Positions 54,216-63,095 of a stretch of 64,000 nucleotides of DNA are shown one piece after another. A program made the position numbers and the translations under genes. The notes under the pieces were generated by a model. The model was not told the origin of the DNA, made no database searches, and saw nothing but the letters and a program-made list of their open reading frames with translations. The stretch is from a virus: positions 1-64,000 of IMG/VR virus record IMGVR_UViG_3300026518_000011. One strand, written 5' to 3'. How positions within the stretch are numbered: the first letter of the stretch is position 1; the number at the start of each line of letters is the position of its first letter.

Positions 54216-56117
54216 TTATGATAGCCACTTTTGCCTATCTTTTGATCGAGTTGGATTAAAAATCAAATCTATGGACTCCGATAATTTACCATCATCCAGT
54301 AGTGGAACCAACTTCGGAGCAACCAACAGGGTTTTCCAATCTGCCTGTGTCAATCTGGCCAAGCCCTTAGCACGAATGATTTGCCAACCTTTCCAGTCAG
54401 ATGGGTCAAAATTCGCGTAATCCGAATCATATACATATTGTCGGTCTTTACCTTTAACTAATATCACCAATGGGGTATCGAAATCGAAAATGAACGGATT
54501 GTTGCTATCCATAAAGAGTTCGGGCCAATGGGTATGAAAGAATGCAACCAACTGGGATGTGATATTTTTACCATCATGATCAGCATCAGTAGTTATATAA
54601 ATCTTCCCATACCTAAGATGCATCCGATTTGCGGGTTCCCCGAGTTTCAAACCAATCGCAGTCATAATATTGGTTAATGACTCGCTGGCCAGAATGGCTT
54701 TTGGGGTAGCCCCGTGGGTGTTCATGACTTTCCCACGTAATGGAAGCCCACCATGAATCGTGGCATCCCTTGCGGATACGATGCCCGACAACGCCGACTC
54801 TCCCTCAGTGATATACAGGATACACTTCTGCCGATTTTTTCCCGTAGCGTCTCTAAGAGTTGGAATCTTGGTTTTTGATAATTTCTTTTGGTCCTGTTTC
54901 AGTTGCCTACTATTCGTTGCCTGTGTCCGGCGACTGCAACGATCTATTACGTCAGCCACCCATTTAGGATTCTTTCTAATAAACCCCTTCACATCGGATT
55001 CAAAAAAACCGGATTTGATTTCAGATTTAATCTCCGACACCAATCGGGTCTTAGACTGAGAATCGAAATGTGGATCATCCATCACGGTGATATTATACAG
55101 CAATACCCCATGAGTGACATCTTTACGTGTCAATATTGGAGGACCATTAGGTTTGATCTTCAATGCTGCCTTTGCCGTTGTGTCCAAATGCTTAATCAAT
55201 CCGGTGTAAAACAGATTACGAAATTCGTCTACATGGGGACCGCCTAGGAATGTTGGAATATTGTTGACCAAACTATGAATGTGCTCGTCATCTACCACTC
55301 CAGTAACTGCATAAAATTTGGCATGGACCCGATCAGTCTGAGTCTCTAACATTACCGGAATGTGACCAACTGTATTAGGTGGGAACATGGTTGATATCAC
55401 TGGGTCACGACCTTCATTTAATCGCAACTTGCTGCCGTTGAACCACACAGAAACATCGGGATTGGCTATAGCAATGTCCCACACCCGTGACTCAATGAAC
55501 TCCAACGGAAGTTCCATAATAGGCCATACCTTTCGGGATGGCACGAATACCACTTGGGTCCCGGTGAATCCATCAGTGCACGGTTCAGTAATAGGACCAT
55601 TAGTTTTATGGATATCAACCTTTCGATAAACCCCTTCGGTCCACGATTGACTAAAATGGGTGTTATCCCGCCATATCTGTAGATCAAACCGCTCAGACGC
55701 AAAATTGACAATGGCTGCACCTAACCCATTAACCCCTGCAACCGTTCCACGTTCATCAAAATTCCGACCACTTCTGGGATTACTCATCATATATGATGCA
55801 GCAGGCCCCTTACCGACTGATGGAATCTCGTGGATAGGTATCCCACGACCATTATCTTTAACCTCAACCCGTAATGTATCAGGGTCGTATGAAATCCAAA
55901 TCGTATCGCCATGACCGTGCGCAGAAATTTCATCCATTGAATTATCAATGATCTCTCTCACTGCGGTGTATAGGCTCGGGACCCATGTGAGTTCTTTAAT
56001 CTCAACAACGGACCCATTAAAACACATCACATTTTGTGTATGTGGCTCACGTGATCCCAAATACATCTCCAGTCGAAGTCTAGCGTGATTATAGTCCGAC
56101 AAAGTGCGTTCAGTCAT
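54216..56117 (-). CDS. 39: DNA topoisomerase II large (ATPase) subunit (T4 gp39 / GyrB type)
   Basis: GHKL ATPase domain with VREIIDNSMDEI (about 53-64), VKDNGRGIP (86-94) and AGVNGLGAAIVN, then a transducer region and the TOPRIM domain with YITEGESALSG, PLRGKVMNT and ITTDADHDGKNIT, the acidic residues that bind magnesium at the cleavage site. In T4 this part is split as gp39/gp60; here it is a single 633-aa protein. Upstream RNase H gene ends 14 bases before its start, so they share a transcript. Confidence 0.92.
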   Translation of the reverse strand: MTERTLSDYNHARLRLEMYLGSREPHTQNVMCFNGSVVEIKELTWVPSLYTAVREIIDNSMDEISAHGHGDTIWISYDPDTLRVEVKDNGRGIPIHEIPSVGKGPAASYMMSNPRSGRNFDERGTVAGVNGLGAAIVNFASERFDLQIWRDNTHFSQSWTEGVYRKVDIHKTNGPITEPCTDGFTGTQVVFVPSRKVWPIMELPLEFIESRVWDIAIANPDVSVWFNGSKLRLNEGRDPVISTMFPPNTVGHIPVMLETQTDRVHAKFYAVTGVVDDEHIHSLVNNIPTFLGGPHVDEFRNLFYTGLIKHLDTTAKAALKIKPNGPPILTRKDVTHGVLLYNITVMDDPHFDSQSKTRLVSEIKSEIKSGFFESDVKGFIRKNPKWVADVIDRCSRRTQATNSRQLKQDQKKLSKTKIPTLRDATGKNRQKCILYITEGESALSGIVSARDATIHGGLPLRGKVMNTHGATPKAILASESLTNIMTAIGLKLGEPANRMHLRYGKIYITTDADHDGKNITSQLVAFFHTHWPELFMDSNNPFIFDFDTPLVILVKGKDRQYVYDSDYANFDPSDWKGWQIIRAKGLARLTQADWKTLLVAPKLVPLLDDGKLSESIDLIFNPTRSKDRQKWLS

Positions 56118-56131
56118 TCGTAACCCCCATA

Positions 56132-57175
56132 TCAGGCATAACTGCGTGATAGCATATTAGTAAATCGATCAGCCTGTTTGATTAGTTTCATCAACCGATA
56201 TTTGCTACAGAATTTAGCAAAATGTGCCCCCACCATTCTGGCCCGCTTTTTCTCTATAGCGGTCATGATGGCCTCGTCCATAATGTCAATCACATATTGC
56301 GGTTGGTCGGTTAGATCAATCAGATGCTTATTAAACTCATACTGATCCCTAACTGAGTGTTTCTCCCCATCTTTGCCCCAAGTAGAATTGATGAAATTAT
56401 TATACTCCTCCACCGATCCTTCGAATGCTTTGCGCATTTTAGTTGTGTAGACCCGTGGGTATGCTGATCGAATGTTATCACTGGTATCCCCACGGATACA
56501 TTTCTCAAACAATTCCCATTTGGGATCAAATGTCATAATGACATCATTTTTATCCAACTTAGGGTACCATGGTTGGTCATGAATGACCACCTCATCAACC
56601 CCCTTAATGGATCGCTTATCTTGGTGGAATACCCCATCAATAGTGTATAAGATATGAGCCATGGGGTTGTATAAATCCACCCCATCACGGACCAGTTGCT
56701 TAAAATCCCCATCCGCAGAAATAATTACATGGCTATCATCGTCATGTAGCTGAACCCAGCGGGCAATAAAATCATCTGCCTCCACCTGATCGGCATTCAA
56801 CACTGTCACGTTAGTGTATCCGTATAAAAACTCCTGCAACCGATCAATAAGATCAATAACCAATTCGTGATCATGCTCTTCTGCAGGAGTTTTTACTTCA
56901 CTACGGCGATGGCCTTTATATTCAGGATATATTGCTCGTCTCCATGATTTGGCATCAAACATAATAACGCAATGATCGGATTGGAATTTCGTGAAAGCGT
57001 TCAAAATCCCCTGCATCACATTGGTGAGTATCAACCCAATGCGATCAGCATCTGGATTAGCCACGGGGTTATCCCCAAATGGATCATGATAGGTAGAATT
57101 CATCTTCGTCGGACTAGCGACTGAATGTTTAGACCTATGGACCATATTGGATATATCAACTAAGCAATGTTTCAT
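56132..57175 (-). CDS. rnh: RNase H / 5'-3' exonuclease (T4 Rnh type), 347 aa
   Basis: A FLAP/5'-nuclease fold protein that removes RNA primers from Okazaki fragments. Metal-binding acidic residues fall in the expected segments: CLVDISNM, IMFDAKSWRR, NADQVEADDFIARWV, VIISADGDFKQL and DTSDNI; the Arg/Lys-rich RRAIYPEYKGHR is the helical-arch start. T4 RNase H has 305 aa. The start at 57175 (MKHCLVDIS) is preferred because the longer open frame would lie over the putative -10 box. Confidence 0.88.
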   Translation of the reverse strand: MKHCLVDISNMVHRSKHSVASPTKMNSTYHDPFGDNPVANPDADRIGLILTNVMQGILNAFTKFQSDHCVIMFDAKSWRRAIYPEYKGHRRSEVKTPAEEHDHELVIDLIDRLQEFLYGYTNVTVLNADQVEADDFIARWVQLHDDDSHVIISADGDFKQLVRDGVDLYNPMAHILYTIDGVFHQDKRSIKGVDEVVIHDQPWYPKLDKNDVIMTFDPKWELFEKCIRGDTSDNIRSAYPRVYTTKMRKAFEGSVEEYNNFINSTWGKDGEKHSVRDQYEFNKHLIDLTDQPQYVIDIMDEAIMTAIEKKRARMVGAHFAKFCSKYRLMKLIKQADRFTNMLSRSYA

Positions 57176-57187
57176 TACCAATATGTA

Positions 57188-57196
57188 GTATACCAA
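57188..57196 (-). promoter_or_regulatory. possible extended -10 promoter of the RNase H gene
   Basis: Minus strand TGG-TATACT, an extended -10 with TATACT at 57193-57188. The -35 region is not recognisable at the right distance. It lies 13 bases before the start codon. Confidence 0.35.
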
Positions 57197-57213
57197 TTGT
57201 CAATAACAAGGCA

Positions 57214-57774
57214 TCATGACCGCTTATGTTTGAATTTTTGTCCAGGTTTCACTTTGGATTGCGGCTGCTTCCTCACCTTAGGCTTCCCACCTTTAGTGGC
57301 AGGATTGGATTTCACTGCCGCCTTCTTATATTTCATGACCTCATTTACAAACGATTGCATTTCATATGCAGCAATAATTGTAGGGTCACTAGGGTTAGTC
57401 CTACGAGCCAATGTCTGTTGATCGATCTTAATTTGAATTTGATTAGCTAAGTTAGATAGGGCCTGCATATCCATATCCATGATCACTGCCGGATTGGTAA
57501 TTGCAGACGGATTGTCATGCACATAGTTCTGGATATAGTTGTGCCCCTGCAACCTGCTCATCAGATCGCTGTCTACGGGCTTGTCAGGACCACCAGTGGC
57601 ATCCGGTCCCCCCATGCCCATATCAGCATCAGGGACATTCTCAGGCCCCTCAGATGACCCACGTTGTGCTGCAATGTCATCAGGGTCAAGGCTCCCATCG
57701 TTTTTGATGTCCTTGGAGGTTTTTTCCAATTCACGATCAATAGGATTTTGTGGGTTCAGTTCATATAGTTTCAT
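57214..57774 (-). CDS. unknown, probably virion-associated protein, 186 aa
   Basis: Not recognised. Begins MKLYELNPQNP, close to the MKLHELKS start of the GNAT-like protein at 52010. The N-terminal half is Asp/Gly/Pro-rich and disordered, the middle helical (LSNLANQIQIKIDQQTL), the end very basic (KPKVRKQPQSKVKPGQKFKHKR). Charge separation and the late-type box next to its start suggest a head or assembly protein. Confidence 0.58.
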   Translation of the reverse strand: MKLYELNPQNPIDRELEKTSKDIKNDGSLDPDDIAAQRGSSEGPENVPDADMGMGGPDATGGPDKPVDSDLMSRLQGHNYIQNYVHDNPSAITNPAVIMDMDMQALSNLANQIQIKIDQQTLARRTNPSDPTIIAAYEMQSFVNEVMKYKKAAVKSNPATKGGKPKVRKQPQSKVKPGQKFKHKRS

Positions 57775-57778
57775 ATTC

Positions 57779-57786
57779 GTATTTAG
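57779..57786 (-). promoter_or_regulatory. late-type box CTAAATAC abutting an ATG
   Basis: Minus-strand CTAAATAC contains the stop codon of the upstream nuclease gene and ends 4 bases before the ATG at 57774. Confidence 0.45.
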
Positions 57787-58532
57787 CCAATCATTGTCAA
57801 CATTGCTTCAAGAGAATCAAGTTTGGACAAATCATCTGCGTAAAAATTGATGAGGATTTCTGCCCATTTCAATTTATACTCATACATCATAGCTTCATCC
57901 ATTACCACGATATGTGATTGGGCGGGTTTGTTGTATTCTTTATTGGGGCGTATTGAGAAAAAGTTGACCCCTATATCACACTTAATGCCGTACTGGTTTT
58001 CTACGGCTAGTGAATATGCGGCCATTTGGAGCCGATAATTCTCTAATTGGTCAGGTGGTTTTATATATTTGGCGGTCTTGTAATCCATGATAGCAGGTTT
58101 TCCAGCATATACCCCAACAAGATCAGTCCGCCCGGCATATAGGTCCATGAAATGGAGAGGCATCTCAACCGCCCATACCTCTTGTAATTTCTGCCACCCG
58201 AACATTCGAATGACCTTTGCCATTGATTTACCAATAGCCTCTAGTTCCGATCCATCATAGGGAAAATCTCGTTTTAACAGATGCGCCTCTAGCATGTCAT
58301 GCATATACGTGCCAATAGTGGTGGCTTCGAGACTTATCCTATCGGCCTCTTCCTCACCAACCCGTTCTCTCCATTCATCCAGTTCTGGGTGTGGGAGGGT
58401 TCCAAGAATCGTGGTTACGCTCATAGCCGGACCAGCAGGGGTATGATACACTCGCTGACCCGTTGTTGCATCGGTGTCTGCCTCGATTTCGTCCCATTTA
58501 ATGGTATCGAGTTTTAATTTATATCTAGCCAT
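57783..58532 (-). CDS. PD-(D/E)XK nuclease (RecB/Cas4-like), 249 aa
   Basis: The motif GRTDLVGVYAGKPAIMDYKTAK places D...(D)YK in the PD-(D/E)XK order: Asp in GRTD, then Asp-Tyr-Lys. The N-terminal part (TTIGTYMHDMLEAHLL) and the later QMAAYSLAVEN match the RecB-like single-strand nuclease fold. Such phage nucleases act in recombination, repair or host DNA breakdown. No cysteine cluster for a Cas4-type iron-sulfur centre is present. Confidence 0.75.
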   Translation of the reverse strand: MARYKLKLDTIKWDEIEADTDATTGQRVYHTPAGPAMSVTTILGTLPHPELDEWRERVGEEEADRISLEATTIGTYMHDMLEAHLLKRDFPYDGSELEAIGKSMAKVIRMFGWQKLQEVWAVEMPLHFMDLYAGRTDLVGVYAGKPAIMDYKTAKYIKPPDQLENYRLQMAAYSLAVENQYGIKCDIGVNFFSIRPNKEYNKPAQSHIVVMDEAMMYEYKLKWAEILINFYADDLSKLDSLEAMLTMIG

Positions 58533-58562
58533 CCATCCTATATAAGTCGATGTTAGCCTTGA

Positions 58563-58937
58563 TCAACCACCAATCACTTCCAAATTTGGAAACTGTTCCC
58601 GCAAATCATTCCGATAACGACTATTGGCGTAATATTCACCATGCTGATCGCGCACAACCCAACGACCGGACATTGGCACCATGTATTCATATTTGCTGTC
58701 GATCTGCACCTCGCCTTCTTCACGACGGGCATGAAAGGTAATACCCGTCAGTTCGAACAGATTACGAATAACCTGTGAACAATTTTCACCATGCGCGTTG
58801 ATGTCACCGTTGATCTCGGGATCAGTGCGACCACAGCCAGTGCAACATCGGTATGGATTGTCTCCACCCATTGGTCGTGTTTCATATCCAGTCCACAGTT
58901 TATCATGTGCGATTGTATGTGAGGGGAAGGTAGCCAT
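58563..58937 (-). CDS. unknown protein with zinc-ribbon-like cysteines, 124 aa
   Basis: The N-terminal half has CCTGCGRTDPEINGDINAHG followed by ENC, giving C-x2-C and H-x3-C that could bind one zinc. The remainder is alpha/beta with basic residues. Preceded by a sigma70-like promoter and not overlapping a neighbour, so it is a single early-type gene. Function unknown. Confidence 0.6.
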   Translation of the reverse strand: MATFPSHTIAHDKLWTGYETRPMGGDNPYRCCTGCGRTDPEINGDINAHGENCSQVIRNLFELTGITFHARREEGEVQIDSKYEYMVPMSGRWVVRDQHGEYYANSRYRNDLREQFPNLEVIGG

Positions 58938-58973
58938 GGTTGATATCTCACTATATTATGCTTCGTTAACTCC

Positions 58974-59002
58974 GGTATAGTGAAATACTGGTGGTTTGTC
59001 AA
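58974..59002 (-). promoter_or_regulatory. sigma70-like promoter
   Basis: Minus strand: TTGACA (59002-58997), 17-base spacer, TATACC (58979-58974), about 35 bases before the start at 58937. Confidence 0.75.
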
Positions 59003-59020
59003 GAATTAAATTGTGGGTAG

Positions 59021-59066
59021 ATAAAACTAAAGCCCCAGCATTTTTCTACTGAGGCTTTAGTTTTAT
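59021..59066 (-). terminator. strong terminator
   Basis: ATAAAACTAAAGCC / GGCTTTAGTTTTAT, 14 bp, plus inner pairs. It separates the 59087 operon from the promoter of the next gene. Confidence 0.75.
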
Positions 59067-59086
59067 ATCAACATATTACGGCGTGA

Positions 59087-59443
59087 TTACCACTGGAGTT
59101 TCCATTCAAAGAAGTTAGTCACACCCACCCGCTTACGCGTAATACTATATCCGAGTTGGCTAAAATAACTAATTACTATATTCATCGCCTCCCGATACAA
59201 TTTGTCTGCGGCAGTATCATTGTTAAACGGGTCATTAAATGCATTAAAATATGCAGTAGACGTGGTCATGGGAGTAGATGAGATAAGCACCTCTAACCCT
59301 CCTCCAGACGCAGCGGTGTCAACCAATTGCTGTAGCTGATTGACCTCCAGCAGGATAGTGTTACCACCCGATGCTTGACCAAGTGCTATCTGTCTGGCTT
59401 TACTAGCCCCGTAGAACCCATCTTTCATATTAGTGAATTGCAC
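59087..59443 (-). CDS. hypothetical protein, 118 aa
   Basis: Unknown; it shares a short pattern with the protein at 7320-7952 (LYREAMNIVISYFSQLGYSITR...FEWKLQW). Helical with an acidic Asn-rich part. The frame opens at GTG 59443, two bases after the previous stop; ATG 59428 is an alternative start. Co-transcribed with the 362-aa gene. Confidence 0.55.
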   Translation of the reverse strand: MQFTNMKDGFYGASKARQIALGQASGGNTILLEVNQLQQLVDTAASGGGLEVLISSTPMTTSTAYFNAFNDPFNNDTAADKLYREAMNIVISYFSQLGYSITRKRVGVTNFFEWKLQW

Positions 59444-59445
59444 GA

Positions 59446-60534
59446 TTAGAGTTCCTTCATTGGGCGCTCTTCATCATCCCCACCGATGGATACATCATCC
59501 ATCGGGTCATCACCCATTGCGTCCATCGGGGATTTCATATCATCCCCGCCCATGGACATGGATGGCCCACCACCAGTAATATCGTTAGTAGCATTTGACA
59601 ATGCGGCTTTAAGGTCTGTTAGCGCGGTGACTGCGGAATTCAGGGGTTCTCCCAGTGCCTGTTGGAGTGGCTCAATAACACCCTCATCGCCCGCAACTTT
59701 GGCTTGAGCCATAACTTCAATACCACTACTGGACAATTTGGCCAGATTGGAAATCATACTATCGACTTGACCGGACATTTCCTGAGCAGCAGAAACCATT
59801 TCAAATTGGTCCATACTACCCTCATCAAATTCTCGCAGGATTTTAGTAAATTGGCGCTGCATACCTTGGATATGATTCATTTTTGTATCCTCACGACTTT
59901 CGATCATTAATTTGAGTTTTTCTGGGGCGTCCATTTCCCACGCCCATGGCCCCTCCCACCGATCATCACAGTAGGATTCAATGCGGCTGAGTGCTCCATC
60001 AGAAGACTCAGTGATATGTTGGAATGAAATTTCATTCAGTGCATCACTACGACCATCTGCCATACCGATGTAAATATTACGGAAATCATCTTCCGTCCCA
60101 TACCGGAGAACCTGTGAGGCTTTCATTACTGGGGCAGATTCCATAAACGGCAACCATCCAGTAAATTTTGCCCCCATGAAGATGGCCTTTTTACCTTCCA
60201 CCAAAGACCCATACCGGGTTACGTCAGTGTAATAGGTTGAACCCACGACCAATCGCTCTTTGTCCATCTTATCTTTTTTTTCATTCATTACGGTGCGAAT
60301 GGCTTCAAGAATCAAAGACTCTTTGACAAATTGCTCATCACTCAGCCATGACCCATATCGGCCAGTTTTCATCAGATCAATGGACTCCTGCCGGTTACGC
60401 GCATGAGCGGATAATCTATTGGTAGTCATTGAGGCATATTGAGACAGATCGATTGAGCTATCGATATATGATAGATCAATCTGCAATTTATCCAGAATAT
60501 GCTGGTTTGTTTCTTTTAAGTATGTCAGCGCCAT
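59446..60534 (-). CDS. unknown, probably virion or assembly protein, 362 aa
   Basis: Not recognised. Largely helical with polar, charged segments in the first 330 residues (ALTYLKETNQHILDKLQID, DAPEKLKLMIESREDTKMN, then helices of Ala/Leu/Ser), followed by a Met/Gly/Asp-rich low-complexity C-terminus (SMSMGGDDMKSPMDAMGDDP). A late-type box is 25 bases upstream. Resembles internal or scaffold-type proteins in composition only. Confidence 0.55.
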   Translation of the reverse strand: MALTYLKETNQHILDKLQIDLSYIDSSIDLSQYASMTTNRLSAHARNRQESIDLMKTGRYGSWLSDEQFVKESLILEAIRTVMNEKKDKMDKERLVVGSTYYTDVTRYGSLVEGKKAIFMGAKFTGWLPFMESAPVMKASQVLRYGTEDDFRNIYIGMADGRSDALNEISFQHITESSDGALSRIESYCDDRWEGPWAWEMDAPEKLKLMIESREDTKMNHIQGMQRQFTKILREFDEGSMDQFEMVSAAQEMSGQVDSMISNLAKLSSSGIEVMAQAKVAGDEGVIEPLQQALGEPLNSAVTALTDLKAALSNATNDITGGGPSMSMGGDDMKSPMDAMGDDPMDDVSIGGDDEERPMKEL

Positions 60535-60559
60535 GCGTGTGGTCTCCGAAGGTTCATGG

Positions 60560-60567
60560 GTATTTAG
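60560..60567 (-). promoter_or_regulatory. late-type box CTAAATAC
   Basis: Minus-strand CTAAATAC, 25 bases before the start at 60534; it contains the stop codon of the previous gene. Confidence 0.6.
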
Positions 60568-61349
60568 TCCAAACCGAGTTTGGCATTGACCTCTGATAGT
60601 TTAGCCTCACATATCGATACCTTATTGGCATTTCCCGCCCGTTTGGCCCATGTTTTTTCTTGCATCAATTTAACGTGGCGATCATAAAGACGGTCAATCA
60701 TTCCGACTCGCGGATCATCAGGGTTTTGTGTGGCGGTGATCACTTTTGCAATTTTCTCTGCAACCGATGCGATGCGATATCTTTTTCCGGTGGTCATACC
60801 GGACAGTGAATCCTCCACAACAAATACAGGAACTCGTTTTCCATTACGCAATGTTGCTGATTTTTTAACAACCCCCCACCCATCTTGAACCATGGGTTGG
60901 TATGCGGCTTGCTCCATCATCATAGTATCCGCATTAGGATTCATATATGCGTCATTAATCATATTGGCCGCACCCTGCTGGACCACATGACCCATAGCAT
61001 GTTGCATCCGCATCAGGGATTTTGCGGATTCTACTGCAACAGGGTCTTTATCAGCAAGCCCAATCGAACATAGATCGTTTAAATCTAATCCACCCATTTC
61101 TTCAATCGCCTGCGACAATTGTAGTGATCGTCGGTTCTCTTGTGCTTCACGTAGTCGCACATCCTCAGGCGCAGCGCCGATTCCACCACCATATTTTCGC
61201 CCTTCATTCATCACCCCATCATTGATATTACGGGTCTGTAGGCCCGTTTCGGAAATATCTCGCTGGGATTTATCCAATGTGGTAGATTGTGCAGTTCTAA
61301 TCGCCTGTGCTGCTGACTGTTCCAGTAGTGCATCATAATCGTCTGACAT
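60564..61349 (-). CDS. unknown, probably virion-related protein, 261 aa
   Basis: Not recognised. Helical and Gln/Ala-rich first half (LQLSQAIEEMGGLDLND), a Met/Asn-rich loop, then a short beta part (SATLRNGKRVPVFVVED), and a basic helical end. In one transcript with 61353-61949 upstream (3-base gap). Confidence 0.55.
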   Translation of the reverse strand: MSDDYDALLEQSAAQAIRTAQSTTLDKSQRDISETGLQTRNINDGVMNEGRKYGGGIGAAPEDVRLREAQENRRSLQLSQAIEEMGGLDLNDLCSIGLADKDPVAVESAKSLMRMQHAMGHVVQQGAANMINDAYMNPNADTMMMEQAAYQPMVQDGWGVVKKSATLRNGKRVPVFVVEDSLSGMTTGKRYRIASVAEKIAKVITATQNPDDPRVGMIDRLYDRHVKLMQEKTWAKRAGNANKVSICEAKLSEVNAKLGLD

Positions 61350-61352
61350 AGT

Positions 61353-61949
61353 CTACATTCCTCTTGCTTTTTTCAACCGTTGATTCGCCTTGCGCACTTT
61401 TCGGGATACAATATTGGTTAATCTAGTTTTGCTTTTGGCCTTAGCCGTTTTTCCCTTAGTGGCTCGTTTAGATATAGCCATCTTCATCCGCTTTTCAACA
61501 CTTGGATATTGTAAGCATTGATTAGGGTCCGAAACTTTTCGGCCATTCTTGGCACCACCCAGACATTTATACTTACGGGTGATTTTATTTGTCTTGGGAT
61601 TACGGGAATAAATTGAAATAGCTGCCTCAGTAAATTTGGAGCGGTACGATACTAACAAGTTGAGATCGGTATTGGTGCTGTCCATCACCTTCACCTCTTC
61701 TGCAATCTGTTTCATCCAATTCAATATCATGCGTTTGATAATCGGTATACCCATAGTTTCACTACTGGCGTTTTCGAACCCAGAAAATCGAATATGAAAA
61801 TACCCATCTTGTTCTACTATATTCTTTAATCTAATAGCATTAGGACTAGTCATGGTAGGGGATTGGGTTTGCATAGCAGAAACTTTATCTGGATCATTAA
61901 CCATTCGCTTCCACGCTTTTGCAATCGTTTGAAAATTCAATTCATCCAT
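61353..61949 (-). CDS. unknown basic protein, 198 aa
   Basis: Not recognised. The middle is a mixed fold with strands (DGYFHIRFSGFEN, TEAAISIYSRNP), followed by a cluster CLGGAKNGRKVSDPNQC and a very basic helical tail of about 40 residues (KRATKGKTAKAKSKTR). The tail suggests nucleic-acid contact. Late-type box 19 bases upstream. Confidence 0.55.
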   Translation of the reverse strand: MDELNFQTIAKAWKRMVNDPDKVSAMQTQSPTMTSPNAIRLKNIVEQDGYFHIRFSGFENASSETMGIPIIKRMILNWMKQIAEEVKVMDSTNTDLNLLVSYRSKFTEAAISIYSRNPKTNKITRKYKCLGGAKNGRKVSDPNQCLQYPSVEKRMKMAISKRATKGKTAKAKSKTRLTNIVSRKVRKANQRLKKARGM

Positions 61950-61968
61950 ATCAATAATACCTCAATGA

Positions 61969-61976
61969 GTATTTAC
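61969..61976 (-). promoter_or_regulatory. late-type box GTAAATAC
   Basis: Minus-strand GTAAATAC, a one-base variant, 19 bases before the start at 61949. Confidence 0.45.
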
Positions 61977-61984
61977 CTAAAACA

Positions 61985-62009
61985 ATGGGCGGGGTATTAC
62001 CCCGCCCAT
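61985..62009 (-). terminator. rho-independent terminator
   Basis: ATGGGCGGGG / CCCCGCCCAT, 10 bp with a 5-base loop, then TTGTTTT on the minus strand. Closes the 62037-62675 gene. Confidence 0.8.
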
Positions 62010-62036
62010 AGAACCATTTACCAACTATGTGTTGAA

Positions 62037-62675
62037 TTACTGACCGATGTAGGTAACACTCAGGCCGGATACGCCAACCCCGACGCCACCCCCGGCATTA
62101 TCAAGGGCTGGAGCACCAGCGGTTGTTTGGCCATCAGGGAGCACGATTGCACCACCCGTGGATAGATCACCGAATGGACCAGTAACACCTGCATCATAGG
62201 TCACTGTAGACAACGAGTCAACCAATGCTTGTAGACCGGGTTTGGTTTTAACTGTAGTCATACCACCCACCCCAACGGTATCAGTGATATTGGTGGCCAG
62301 ATGTTTGACCAGCGTGGTATTGGCAGGCCATGCATTATTGAAGAATTCGCCTGTAGAGTCTTGCTCATATGTGACGATAATTGCAGGCGCAAAGTTTGCA
62401 GTAGCACCAGCAGTGGCAAAACTGTCTGCGGCCAATTCTACACCAACTGGAATAGCATAAGCAGACAGGGCACGGACTACGCGATCAGTGCGGAGTTGGG
62501 CAAGCTCCTGATTGGCAGTTGGTGTGCCAGTCAGTTGACCATATTGTGGATATTGGCCGGAACGACCTTTGAACATCCCGAACAGAGCCGCATTGGCATC
62601 ACCGGCATTGGTTGGCTCAATCCGAAACCGAACAGTTCGGTTAGTATTTGCGGCATTTACATTGTATGTTGACAT
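62037..62675 (-). CDS. probable structural protein, 212 aa
   Basis: Not recognised. Ala/Thr/Gly/Val-rich, strand-rich, nearly free of Lys and Cys, with a Gly-rich C-terminal region (NAGGGVGVGVSGLSVTYIG). This composition is typical of capsid decoration, tail-tube or fibre proteins. Single-gene unit with a strong ribosome site (GGGAGACAAC) and a strong terminator, both signs of high expression. Confidence 0.6.
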   Translation of the reverse strand: MSTYNVNAANTNRTVRFRIEPTNAGDANAALFGMFKGRSGQYPQYGQLTGTPTANQELAQLRTDRVVRALSAYAIPVGVELAADSFATAGATANFAPAIIVTYEQDSTGEFFNNAWPANTTLVKHLATNITDTVGVGGMTTVKTKPGLQALVDSLSTVTYDAGVTGPFGDLSTGGAIVLPDGQTTAGAPALDNAGGGVGVGVSGLSVTYIGQ

Positions 62676-62723
62676 TAGTTGTCTCCCATTGGATAGGTAT
62701 AATATTAAAATAGTGCCACTGCC

Positions 62724-62732
62724 ATTATATCA
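62724..62732 (-). promoter_or_regulatory. possible extended -10 promoter
   Basis: Minus strand TGA-TATAAT with TATAAT at 62729-62724, about 50 bases before the start at 62675. No clear -35. A CTAAATAA box also lies farther upstream at 62776-62769. Confidence 0.4.
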
Positions 62733-62836
62733 CACAAAGTATGGTCGAACTACACGGCGGCATCATTATTATTTAGCATGATTATGACAAAACGGGGGCC
62801 AAAATGGATAAGTGGGATAATATTTACCCCACTAGG

Positions 62837-63076
62837 TCATTTATCACGTTCAGTGTATTTGCGGTATATCCGTTTGAATTTTGAAAAATCATCATCCTTA
62901 ATCGCACGAAACCACGCTTTCATCATTAAATCGAAGGATTTATCATCATCTCCCACTTCTTGGCGTAATAATTGTAGAAATCGGACCCCCACATTCAATG
63001 AGCTTTCGGCACGGGATTCAAGACCATTGCCAGAATAACGGGTGATTTCATCAAAGAGTGATTTTCTATTATCCAT
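62837..63076 (-). CDS. small hypothetical protein, 79 aa
   Basis: Not recognised. Helical with a charged C-terminus containing DDDFSKFKRIYRKYTERDK, a pattern that resembles small phage head-region proteins (DFxKFKR). It is the last clear phage gene before the junction near 63.1 kb. A late-type box lies 5 bases before its ATG. Confidence 0.55.
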   Translation of the reverse strand: MDNRKSLFDEITRYSGNGLESRAESSLNVGVRFLQLLRQEVGDDDKSFDLMMKAWFRAIKDDDFSKFKRIYRKYTERDK

Positions 63077-63081
63077 AATGG

Positions 63082-63089
63082 GTATTTAA
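63082..63089 (-). promoter_or_regulatory. late-type box TTAAATAC
   Basis: Minus-strand TTAAATAC, 5 bases before the ATG at 63076. Confidence 0.4.
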
Positions 63090-63095
63090 CTCATA

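Noticed and set aside
57783-58532. Cas4 or other CRISPR association
   Set aside because: No iron-sulfur cysteines, and no CRISPR repeats or cas genes were seen anywhere in the window.
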